Origin: Microbacterium sp.
GTDB lineage: Bacteria; Actinomycetota; Actinomycetes; Actinomycetales; Microbacteriaceae
Direction of reading: 5' to 3'
NCBI RefSeq assembly: GCF_031180975.1
Contig: NZ_JAPSLI010000008.1
Coordinates: forward strand, 1-64,000
DNA length: 64,000 nucleotides
The notes beneath the pieces were generated by a model. It worked only from the letters and a program-made list of their open reading frames with translations, did no database searches and was not told the DNA's origin. Positions 1-7,395 of the stretch are shown in pieces. Both the position numbers and the translations under genes were made by a program. The first letter of the stretch is position 1. Every line of letters begins with the position of its first letter.

Positions 1-880
1 CCCCGCCGGCGCCCATCAGGGTGGTCACCGGGATCGTGACACTCACCTGCGCAACGATCCCCGCCAACCGGCCGTCCGGGGTGTCATGCCCGACTGGCGC
101 CCCCGTCAACAACACATCCAGCGCCAGGTCCGCACGCTTCTGCGAGAGCGTGCGGGTGTCCGGCGCAGGTTCGGCGGTGGTGGTTCGGGTGGCGGCGGGC
201 CCGAACGCCTCCCCCGATCCCGCCGTGGCGGCAGGGGCGGGGTCGGGGTCGGTGAGAGCCTTCGCCATGGTGGTGAGTCGGTCGAACGCGCCGTGGATGA
301 GCGCGGCGGGACCCAACACCCCGAACTCCGCCATCCCGTCCGCAGCATCCTTCACCCACGCCGACCGCTTCTCCCGCGCATCCCGATGCCGGTCCTCGAG
401 CGGACGGGGCTGGTACTGCTCCGCCATCCGCGCCGCGACCCCGCGCACCCGGTTCGGGGACTCCCGCTCCGCCACCTCCACCACCCGCGCACTGTACGCG
501 TCCCGTACGGTCGGGTCGTCCAGGTGGGCGCCGGCATCCACGATCACCCGGGCGTGCCCGGCCGTGATCCGCCCCGCGCCCTGCGCCTGCCACACCAGCG
601 GGAACCGCTCCACCCGCTCCGACGCCTCCGCCATCCGGCGCTGCACCGTCCGGTCCGTGACCCGCAACGCCGCCCCCAGCTCAGCAGCGACCGCCCGCAC
701 CGACACGTCCGCCTCATCCGCATCCCCCGCCACCGACAACGCCCACCGCGACGCCAGAGCGAGCACCCCATCCCGGGCCGCCTGCAACGTGGACAGGGAG
801 CGCTCCAGATCCTGCGCCAGGTCGACCAGCTGATCCAGCGTGGCCACCTGCTCCGCAGACACATCCAACAGCGCCCTCAT
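1..880 (-). CDS. DUF222 (13E12 repeat) domain protein, 3' end outside window
   Basis: An open minus-strand frame begins at the ATG at 878-880, with a GGGGT purine run just upstream, and is still open at base 1, so about 293 residues are visible. The translation starts MRALLDVSAEQVATLDQLV and carries the alternating helices, the DRTVQRRM segment and the GHARVIVDAG segment typical of DUF222. Family members usually end in an HNH nuclease domain, which would lie beyond the left edge and cannot be confirmed. These proteins occur in many copies in actinobacteria and are often near mobile or defence genes. A precise function is not known; a nuclease or selfish-element role is inference. Confidence 0.85.
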   Translation of the reverse strand, partial: MRALLDVSAEQVATLDQLVDLAQDLERSLSTLQAARDGVLALASRWALSVAGDADEADVSVRAVAAELGAALRVTDRTVQRRMAEASERVERFPLVWQAQGAGRITAGHARVIVDAGAHLDDPTVRDAYSARVVEVAERESPNRVRGVAARMAEQYQPRPLEDRHRDAREKRSAWVKDAADGMAEFGVLGPAALIHGAFDRLTTMAKALTDPDPAPAATAGSGEAFGPAATRTTTAEPAPDTRTLSQKRADLALDVLLTGAPVGHDTPDGRLAGIVAQVSVTIPVTTLMGAGG

Positions 881-1020
881 CACCCCAGTATGAGACGGGC
901 CACCGACATTCGAACCCCAGATCCCGGCCCGAAACAGGGCACCCAGGTCACGAAGAGATAACGATGACCGGCGGGCGCGACGGGCGCCACATACGGGGCG
1001 TTGGACGACCACCCGCATGA

Positions 1021-1039
1021 GGCAGAAGCGGCTTCCGCC
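1021..1039. terminator. Short hairpin downstream of the XRE gene
   Basis: An imperfect 9-bp inverted repeat (GGCAGAAGC / GCTTCCGCC, one mismatch, 1-nt loop) lies about 95 bp beyond the stop of the XRE gene and upstream of the DUF222 gene. It has no T-tract. It may terminate either transcript; support is weak. Confidence 0.3.
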
Positions 1040-1056
1040 CGCCTCGCCGGTCACGA

Positions 1057-1087
1057 CGTTTCGTCTCGCTGCGATCGCTCAACGACC
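1057..1087 (-). repeat. 31-bp palindromic REP-like element, copy 1
   Basis: On the minus strand the sequence begins GGTCGTTGAGCGA and ends GCGAGACGAAACG around a 5-nt centre (TCGCA). A second copy with two differences, both in the centre, lies at 4962-4992 inside the methyltransferase gene. From memory, this sequence class recurs in Microbacteriaceae genomes; that is not verified here. It sits between the XRE gene and the DUF222 gene. Confidence 0.8.
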
Positions 1088-1131
1088 GGGGAACATGCAC
1101 TCAAATGACCGGGGAGTGCGTGCACCGGAAC

Positions 1132-1434
1132 TCAGCCGCCGCGCCTGCGCAGCTCCCTGCGGAAGTCCGCCTCTGAATACGGCTTGATGTTCTCGGGCAG
1201 ATCCTTCGCTGTCAGCCCACGCACGAAACGCTCTGGCTCGACTTCGAGGGCAGTGGCCAGCTGGATCAGCACGAACAGCGTCGGATTGCCCTTGCCTCCC
1301 TCGATTCGAGCGAGATGCGACACATCCATGTCCGCCCGTTCGGCGAGCTTCGCCCGACTCACCGAACTCTTCGCCCTCAGTTCCCGAACAAGCCTTCCGA
1401 CGTGCTCGGACGCTCGGGAGCGGGCGGATTCCAT
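1132..1434 (-). CDS. XRE-family helix-turn-helix regulator (probable control protein)
   Basis: A 100-residue protein with one HTH_3/XRE domain over about residues 20-75 (SRAKLAERADMDVSHLARIE is the HTH core, followed by NPTLFVLIQLATAL). It is transcribed divergently from the restriction gene; the two start codons are 119 bp apart, and the region between them is AT-rich with a perfect 10-bp palindrome. Small XRE proteins next to restriction-modification genes often act as controller (C) proteins timing restriction behind methylation, so that is the favoured role. The C-terminal 25 residues are basic. DNA-binding regulator is near certain; the C-protein role is inference from position. Confidence 0.88.
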   Translation of the reverse strand: MESARSRASEHVGRLVRELRAKSSVSRAKLAERADMDVSHLARIEGGKGNPTLFVLIQLATALEVEPERFVRGLTAKDLPENIKPYSEADFRRELRRRGG

Positions 1435-1453
1435 GCGACAAGCATCCCGGCGC

Positions 1454-1501
1454 CATGGGTCATATCCGCGCGCATATATGCATGGGCTTATATGCCATAG
1501 T
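1454..1501. promoter_or_regulatory. Divergent promoter/operator between XRE and Res genes
   Basis: A local AT-rich island in GC-rich DNA holds a perfect palindrome GCATATATGC (1472-1481) and a direct repeat CATGGG at 1454 and 1481, 27 bp apart, each followed two bases later by an AT-rich run containing ATAT. It is the natural binding region for the adjacent XRE protein and the promoter region for both divergent genes. Binding is inferred. Confidence 0.5.
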
Positions 1502-1553
1502 GGTCAATGCACGCCTGACTGCGTCGCGCAGGCTTCGGAGGGGGGAATGTGTC

Positions 1554-4500
1554 GTGCCCGAGTCGCCAGCCGATGCGCTCCTGAATCCGATCCTGAACGG
1601 ACCGTACGACCCTCCCGAGCAGCACTTCGCCCTCGGCCCGGATGGCCCCACCGGCGAGATCGTTCCGGGACGCAGACCGAGCGAGTCGTTCATCCCGATC
1701 CCCCAAGAGCGCAAGGGCCGCGGCCGTGCCGCGGAGACCCAGCTCGAGCTCAACCTCGACATGACCGGCGAGCGGCGCGAAGCGAACTCGACGATCAACG
1801 GTCTTCGCCGCGATGTGGAACTCTGGCGCGGTCGCGGCTACGACGGCGTCACACCGATCACGCGGAATCTGCTTCTCCACTGGGCCGATCCCGAGCGTGA
1901 GAATCGCACCTTGTTCTGCCAGCGCGAGGCGGCCGAGACTGCGATCTTTCTGACTGAGGTGTCCGGCAGGCGCGGATACACCGACTGGCGACCGACGCTC
2001 CGTGCCGCCAACGATGAGCACAACTCAGGCCTGCCCCGGATCGCGATGAAGATGGCGACGGGCACCGGCAAGACGGTCCTGATGGCGATGCTCATCGCCT
2101 GGCAGACCCTCAACAAGCTCCATGCGCCTCGCGACGTGCGATTCACGAGCAAGTTCCTGCTCGTCGCCCCCGGCATCACCATCCGCGACCGCCTGCGCGT
2201 CCTTCTTCCCAATGAGGACGACAACTACTACGACGAGCGCGAGCTGGTTCCGTCCGACCTCCGCGGACGGCTGAATGAGGCGCGGATCGTCATCGCGAAT
2301 TACCACCAGTTCCTGCCGCGCCTTCGCAAGGAGTTCGACGGCGTCTCGAAGGCGACCCGCAATCTCCTCTCCCCCGGTGATCCCGACCGGTATCAGGAGT
2401 CGCCGCCTGAGATCGTCAGCCGGGTACTGCGCGATCTGGGCGCGGCGCCCGGCGAGATCGTCGTCCTCAACGATGAAGCACATCATTGCTATCAGAGTCG
2501 GCCGATGCAGACGGTGAAGCTGTCACGCGAGGACGACGAGCGGAACCGCGATGCCCGGGTATGGTTCCGTGGGCTGCAGGCGATCGCACAGACCAAGGGA
2601 TTCGGCGTCAAGCAGATCTTGGATGTGTCGGCGACACCGTTCTATCTCGGTGGCTCCGGGTGGAACGAGGGGTACATCTTCCCCTGGACCGTCAGCGACT
2701 TCTCCCTGATGGATGCCATCGAGTCCGGGATCGTCAAAATCCCGCGACTCCCTGTCGACGATGATGCGGAAGGGGAGGACACGACCTACCGCAATCTGTG
2801 GACATACGTCGGCAAGTCACTTCCCAAGCGAGCCTCGTCGGCCACGATCACCAGCGACGGCTGGCTCCCGCCAGCGGAACTCGAAGCAGCCCTGCAGAGT
2901 CTCTACCGCAGCTATGAGAAGGAGTTCTCTCACTGGGAGACGCATCTCCGCGACCACGGTGAACCACCGCCGGTGATGATCGTGGTCTGCAACAACACGG
3001 TCGTCTCACGCCTGGTCGCCGAGTGGATCTCCGGGCACGAGGTTGAGATCGGCGGCGAAACCGTCCTCCGCCCGGGCAAGTTCTCGCTCTTCGACAACGT
3101 CGAGAACGGAGAGTGGCGCGGCCGTCCGCGCACGCTGCTCATCGACTCCGCCGCACTCGAATCCGGCGAGCCCCTGCCCAAGGACTTCCTCCAGGCCGCA
3201 GCCCCCGAGATCGAGAAGTTCAAGGAGGACTGGCGTCGCCGGCATCCCGGAGCCGACTCCGACTCGCTCACCGACCAGGACCTCCTCCGCGAAGTCATGA
3301 ACACCGTTGGCAAGCGGAGGATGCTGGGCGAGCCGATCCGGTGCGTCGTCAGCGTCGGAATGCTCACCGAGGGCTGGGATGCCAATACCGTGACGCACAT
3401 CCTCGGAGTGCGCGCCTTCAGCTCGCAGCTCCTCTGCGAGCAGGTGATCGGGCGTGGCCTGCGACGCCGCAGCTGGGCGCTGAACGAACAGGGCCGCTTC
3501 GAGCCGGAGTACGCGAACGTCTACGGCATCCCGTTCGCCTTCATCCCCGGCGAACGGAGCGCGACCGATCCGCTTCCGGCACCTCCCGCCATCGAGGTCG
3601 GCAGTGTTCCTGGGCGGGAGCACCTGCGGATCGAGTTCCCTCGTCTCGTCGGCTACCGCATTGAGATGCCGGACGAGGAACTCATCTACGACCCGTCGGG
3701 GGCCGACCCGTTCCGCGTAGGCCCCGACACCGTGCCGACGCGGACGGAGGTCGCCGGCGTCGTCGGGGAGACGGAGACCGACCAGTTCCAGGTCGGCGAC
3801 CGCCGCCGCGCCCGGGTTGCGTTCACGCTCGCCGACCGGCTGATGCGGTCGAAGTACACGCAGGAAGGGGCGGAGCCGCGGCCGTGGCTCTTCCCTCGCC
3901 TTCTCGAGATCACCAAGACGTGGCTCGACGACCATGTCGAGTACGCCGACGGGTACGAGCCGTGGCACCTGCTGCGGTCGACGATCGGACTGCAGCGCGC
4001 AGCGGATGCCATCCACGGAGGCATTGCGTTCGTGAACTTCCGACCGGAGTCGCTGCAGCCGATCCTCGACCGCTCCGCCCCTGTCGGCGACACCAGCGGC
4101 ATCCGGTTCGTCACGCGCAAGCGCGTCTACGAGACGACGAAGAGCGAGGTCAGCCACGTCACACTCGACGGCAAGGACGGCAACACCTGGGAGAACCTGC
4201 TCGCCTACGAGTGCGAGCTCAACCCGAACGTGATGTCGTACGTGAAGAACGACCGGCTCGGATTCGACGTCCCCTACACGTACGAAGGGCGCACCCACCG
4301 CTACGTGCCTGACTTCCTGCTCCGCCTCGTGCCGCACCCGGAGGACCCGGACCACCTGGAGCGGACGCTCATCGTCGAGGTCTCCGGTGGGCAGAAGCGC
4401 AGCCACTCCCCGGGGTCGACCCACTTGAAAGCGATGACCGCGAAGAACACCTGGTGTACGGCGGTCAACAACCACGGCGGTTTCGGCCGCTGGGGGTACA

Positions 4501-4652
4501 TCGAGATCAGCACGATGTTCGACCTGAAGCAGACACTGCAGCAGGCCATCGATTCGCTGTACGACGACGACGCGATCATCGGCGACTACGAACGCCTCAG
4601 CTTCACGCCCGCACGGCGCGTGCGATTCACGGAGGATGCCCATGGCTCGTAA
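1554..4652 (+). CDS. Type III-like restriction subunit: DEAD/DEAH helicase with C-terminal nuclease domain
   Basis: A cytoplasmic helicase/endonuclease of 1032 residues starting at GTG 1554, chosen because a GGAGGGGGG ribosome site ends 8 nt upstream. The open frame extends back to 1455 but without such a site. Visible motifs: Walker A ATGTGKT near residue 168-174, DEAHH near 307, SATPFY near 359, the helicase C-terminal motif QVIGRGLRR near 630, and a PD-(D/E)xK-like C-terminus with VPDFLL near 920 and LIVEVSGG near 942. The last motif has serine where the family catalytic lysine is expected. The stop overlaps the methyltransferase start by 11 nt, so the pair is translationally coupled, as in type III R-M loci. 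It resembles Res proteins more than type I HsdR because Mod and no HsdS follow. ATP-driven DNA cleavage after methylation-sensitive recognition by Mod is the expected role. Confidence 0.9.
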   Translation: MPESPADALLNPILNGPYDPPEQHFALGPDGPTGEIVPGRRPSESFIPIPQERKGRGRAAETQLELNLDMTGERREANSTINGLRRDVELWRGRGYDGVTPITRNLLLHWADPERENRTLFCQREAAETAIFLTEVSGRRGYTDWRPTLRAANDEHNSGLPRIAMKMATGTGKTVLMAMLIAWQTLNKLHAPRDVRFTSKFLLVAPGITIRDRLRVLLPNEDDNYYDERELVPSDLRGRLNEARIVIANYHQFLPRLRKEFDGVSKATRNLLSPGDPDRYQESPPEIVSRVLRDLGAAPGEIVVLNDEAHHCYQSRPMQTVKLSREDDERNRDARVWFRGLQAIAQTKGFGVKQILDVSATPFYLGGSGWNEGYIFPWTVSDFSLMDAIESGIVKIPRLPVDDDAEGEDTTYRNLWTYVGKSLPKRASSATITSDGWLPPAELEAALQSLYRSYEKEFSHWETHLRDHGEPPPVMIVVCNNTVVSRLVAEWISGHEVEIGGETVLRPGKFSLFDNVENGEWRGRPRTLLIDSAALESGEPLPKDFLQAAAPEIEKFKEDWRRRHPGADSDSLTDQDLLREVMNTVGKRRMLGEPIRCVVSVGMLTEGWDANTVTHILGVRAFSSQLLCEQVIGRGLRRRSWALNEQGRFEPEYANVYGIPFAFIPGERSATDPLPAPPAIEVGSVPGREHLRIEFPRLVGYRIEMPDEELIYDPSGADPFRVGPDTVPTRTEVAGVVGETETDQFQVGDRRRARVAFTLADRLMRSKYTQEGAEPRPWLFPRLLEITKTWLDDHVEYADGYEPWHLLRSTIGLQRAADAIHGGIAFVNFRPESLQPILDRSAPVGDTSGIRFVTRKRVYETTKSEVSHVTLDGKDGNTWENLLAYECELNPNVMSYVKNDRLGFDVPYTYEGRTHRYVPDFLLRLVPHPEDPDHLERTLIVEVSGGQKRSHSPGSTHLKAMTAKNTWCTAVNNHGGFGRWGYIEISTMFDLKQTLQQAIDSLYDDDAIIGDYERLSFTPARRVRFTEDAHGS

Positions 4653-7395
4653 GCCCGCCCCGTCCGGACCGACCCCGGTCGACGCCATCATCCATGACAG
4701 CGCCTCACGCCCGAACATCCCCACGGCCGATGGCGCGGAGCGCTGGACGGATCCCGAAAGTCTGGCACGGGAACCGGTGGAGTACGCCCGGTTCGCCGGG
4801 TTCGCCGCCGAGCGCGCCGCGCGGAACGAATCGTTGGACCCTCAGCTGGTCTGGTACGGCAAGGATCAGCAGGACGAGGACGATCTCATCGTCGAGGCGC
4901 CACCGCTGTACATCCAGGAGAAGATCGACCCCCGTGTGCTCGTCGAGAACCTCCGCCGTTCGGTCGTTGAGCGAGCGGAGCGAGACGAAACGCCGGCTCC
5001 CGAGATGCTCGACATCTTCGGTGACTTCGACGGCGAGCTGGATGAGCTGCAGCAGATCGAGTACTACCAGCACGACGCGAAGTGGTCGAACCGGATGATC
5101 CTCGGCGACTCGCTGCAGGTGATGGGTTCGCTCGCCGAGCGTGAAGGCCTGCGCGGCAAGGTGCAGATGATCTACATCGATCCGCCGTACGGCATCAAGT
5201 TCAACTCCAACTGGCAGGTCTCGGCGCGCAAGCGCGACGTGAAAGACGGCAAGGATGCCGCACGTGAGGTGGAGCAGATCAAGGCCTTCCGCGACACGTG
5301 GAAAGACGGCATCCACACGTACCTCTCCTATCTGCGTGACCGGCTCGTCGCGGCACGGGATCTGCTGACCGAATCGGGATCGGTGTTCGTGCAGATCGGC
5401 GACGAGAACGTGCACCGGGTGCGGGCAGTAATGGATGAGGTATTCGGGGCCGAAAATTTCGTCAGCCAGATCAGCTTCACCACCACAAGCGGGTTTGCGC
5501 AGACGACAGCGCTCGGAAGGACGGGCGACTATCTCCTCTGGTACGCGCGGGAACTCGGCGTCTTGAAGACGCAGCGGCTGTTTCGTCGCACGACAGATCG
5601 CGAGGGATACACCCGGATAGAACTTCCTGACGGTTCCCGCCATTCGATGGCCATCGTGGCGGCGAAGACCGCGGGCGAAACGACCGAGCTTGGGCGACCG
5701 TTCACGACTGGGGACCTCCAATCTCAAGGAGCCGCCTCGGCGCCCCAACCGTTCGAGTATCAGGGACGCACGTTCCTGCCTGGTGCGGCCAGTCACTGGA
5801 AACCGAACTATCCGCATGGGATGGCTCGGCTCGCGCACGCGAACCGAATCGAGATCGTCGGCAATTCGTTGCGTTATGTCCGATATGCCGATGACTTTCC
5901 TGTCCAGACACACACGAACGCGTGGACAGATACGGGAACAGCGGGGTTTGCAGCCGACAAGTTGTACGTCGTGCAGACCAACGTGAAGGTCATTGAACGT
6001 TGCATGCTCATGACTACCGATCCCGGCGACCTCGTCCTCGACCCGACCTGCGGCTCCGGCACGACGGCGTACGTCGCGGAGCAGTGGGGCCGCCGCTGGA
6101 TCACGATCGACACGTCGCGCGTCGCTCTCGCACTGGCACGCCAACGCTTGATGGGCGGTCGCTACCCGTACTACCTGCTGGCAGACTCCCCTGAGGGCCG
6201 CCAGAAGGAAGCCCAGGTCTCGGGCAGGCCGCTACCGCCGGCCGAGACGAAGGGCGACATCCGCCAGGGGTTCGTTTACGAGCGCGTGCAGCACATCACG
6301 CTGAAGTCGATCGCGAACAACCCCGACATCCGCGAGGGTATGACACGCGAACAGATCGACGCCGCCATCAAGAAGCACGCGGACTTCGAACTGCTCTACG
6401 ACAAGCCGTATGAAGACAAGAAGCGCGTTCGCGTGACCGGACCGTTCACAGTCGAGAGCCTCTCGCCGTACCGCTCGGTCGACCAGAGCGACGAGAACGC
6501 CTCCCGCAGCGAGAAGGCCGGGGCGGCCGACGCCATGGGCGCCGACTACGTCCAGACGATCCTCGAGAACCTGCGCTCCTCCGGCATCCAGAACGGGCGC
6601 AAGAACGAGCGCATCGAGTTCGCCGCGCTCGCCGAACACGCAGGGACCCATGTGCAGGCGATCGCCGAGCGCCGTCGGGACGACGCGGGCGACGCGGCAT
6701 CCGATGCCCCGTCGCACGTCGCGATCGCGGTCGGACCCGAGTACGGCACCGTCAGCGCCGCATTCGTCCGCAACGCAGCTCGGGAAGCGCTGAAGGACGC
6801 CGACGTCGACATGCTGTGCGTACTCGGATTCTCCTTCGACCCCAACGTCTCGGGCATCACTGAGGTCGACGGCGTCGAGCTGGAGAACAGCGACGATGGC
6901 TTCGCCAGCGTCGCGGGCGAGCGCAAGCTCGGCAAACTCAAGGTGCTGATCGTCCGTATGAACGCGGAGCTCCTTATGGGCGACGCACTGAAGAAGACCG
7001 GCGCGGGGAACCTGTTCACCGTGTTCGGCGAACCGGATGTCGAGATCCGTCAGACATCTGACGACCGCTACGAAGTCGAGCTTCACGGCGTGGACGTCTA
7101 CGACGCCGTCAAGGGCGAGGTGCGAGCATCCGACACCTCGCAAGTCGCGCTGTGGATGATCGACACCGACTACAACGAGGAGTCGTTCTTCGTCCGCCAT
7201 TGCTATTTCACCGGCGGCAACGACCCGATGAAGAAGCTCAAGGTCGCGCTCAAGGCCGACATCGACGCGGATGCCTGGGAGCAGCTCCACCGGACGGTCT
7301 CCATGCCATTCCCCCGCCCCTCGACCGGCAAGATCGCCATCAAGGTCATCAACGACTACGGCGACGAGGTGATGAAGGTCTACGACGTTGCTTGA
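4642..7395 (+). CDS. Site-specific DNA methyltransferase, beta-class N6/N4 type (Mod-like)
   Basis: A 917-residue protein. An ATG at 4636 lies directly against the GGAGG at 4631-4635, so the ATG at 4642, six bases downstream of that site, is the better start. Motif IV (DPPY, D180) precedes motif I (DPTCGSGTT, D467), the beta-class order of N6-adenine/N4-cytosine enzymes; the roughly 280 residues between them would contain the target-recognition region. A 400-residue C-terminal part with no motif I can name follows; its size is above a typical Mod. It overlaps Res at its 5' end and the ATPase gene at its 3' end, so all three form one operon. A REP-like repeat at 4962-4992 is read in frame as part of the coding sequence. 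It presumably methylates the host site and gives Res its specificity. Confidence 0.92.
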   Translation: MARKPAPSGPTPVDAIIHDSASRPNIPTADGAERWTDPESLAREPVEYARFAGFAAERAARNESLDPQLVWYGKDQQDEDDLIVEAPPLYIQEKIDPRVLVENLRRSVVERAERDETPAPEMLDIFGDFDGELDELQQIEYYQHDAKWSNRMILGDSLQVMGSLAEREGLRGKVQMIYIDPPYGIKFNSNWQVSARKRDVKDGKDAAREVEQIKAFRDTWKDGIHTYLSYLRDRLVAARDLLTESGSVFVQIGDENVHRVRAVMDEVFGAENFVSQISFTTTSGFAQTTALGRTGDYLLWYARELGVLKTQRLFRRTTDREGYTRIELPDGSRHSMAIVAAKTAGETTELGRPFTTGDLQSQGAASAPQPFEYQGRTFLPGAASHWKPNYPHGMARLAHANRIEIVGNSLRYVRYADDFPVQTHTNAWTDTGTAGFAADKLYVVQTNVKVIERCMLMTTDPGDLVLDPTCGSGTTAYVAEQWGRRWITIDTSRVALALARQRLMGGRYPYYLLADSPEGRQKEAQVSGRPLPPAETKGDIRQGFVYERVQHITLKSIANNPDIREGMTREQIDAAIKKHADFELLYDKPYEDKKRVRVTGPFTVESLSPYRSVDQSDENASRSEKAGAADAMGADYVQTILENLRSSGIQNGRKNERIEFAALAEHAGTHVQAIAERRRDDAGDAASDAPSHVAIAVGPEYGTVSAAFVRNAAREALKDADVDMLCVLGFSFDPNVSGITEVDGVELENSDDGFASVAGERKLGKLKVLIVRMNAELLMGDALKKTGAGNLFTVFGEPDVEIRQTSDDRYEVELHGVDVYDAVKGEVRASDTSQVALWMIDTDYNEESFFVRHCYFTGGNDPMKKLKVALKADIDADAWEQLHRTVSMPFPRPSTGKIAIKVINDYGDEVMKVYDVA
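4962..4992 (+). repeat. 31-bp palindromic REP-like element, copy 2, inside the methyltransferase gene
   Basis: The same element as at 1057-1087 (ends GGTCGTTGAGCGA and GCGAGACGAAACG, centre GCGGA), here on the plus strand and translated in frame as VVERAERDET near residues 108-117 of the methyltransferase, ahead of its catalytic motifs. Confidence 0.8.

Noticed and set aside
3006..4724. Minus-strand open frame of 572 codons opposite Res
   Set aside because: Antisense to a clear helicase/nuclease gene; composition is that of a GC-rich shadow and no motif is present.
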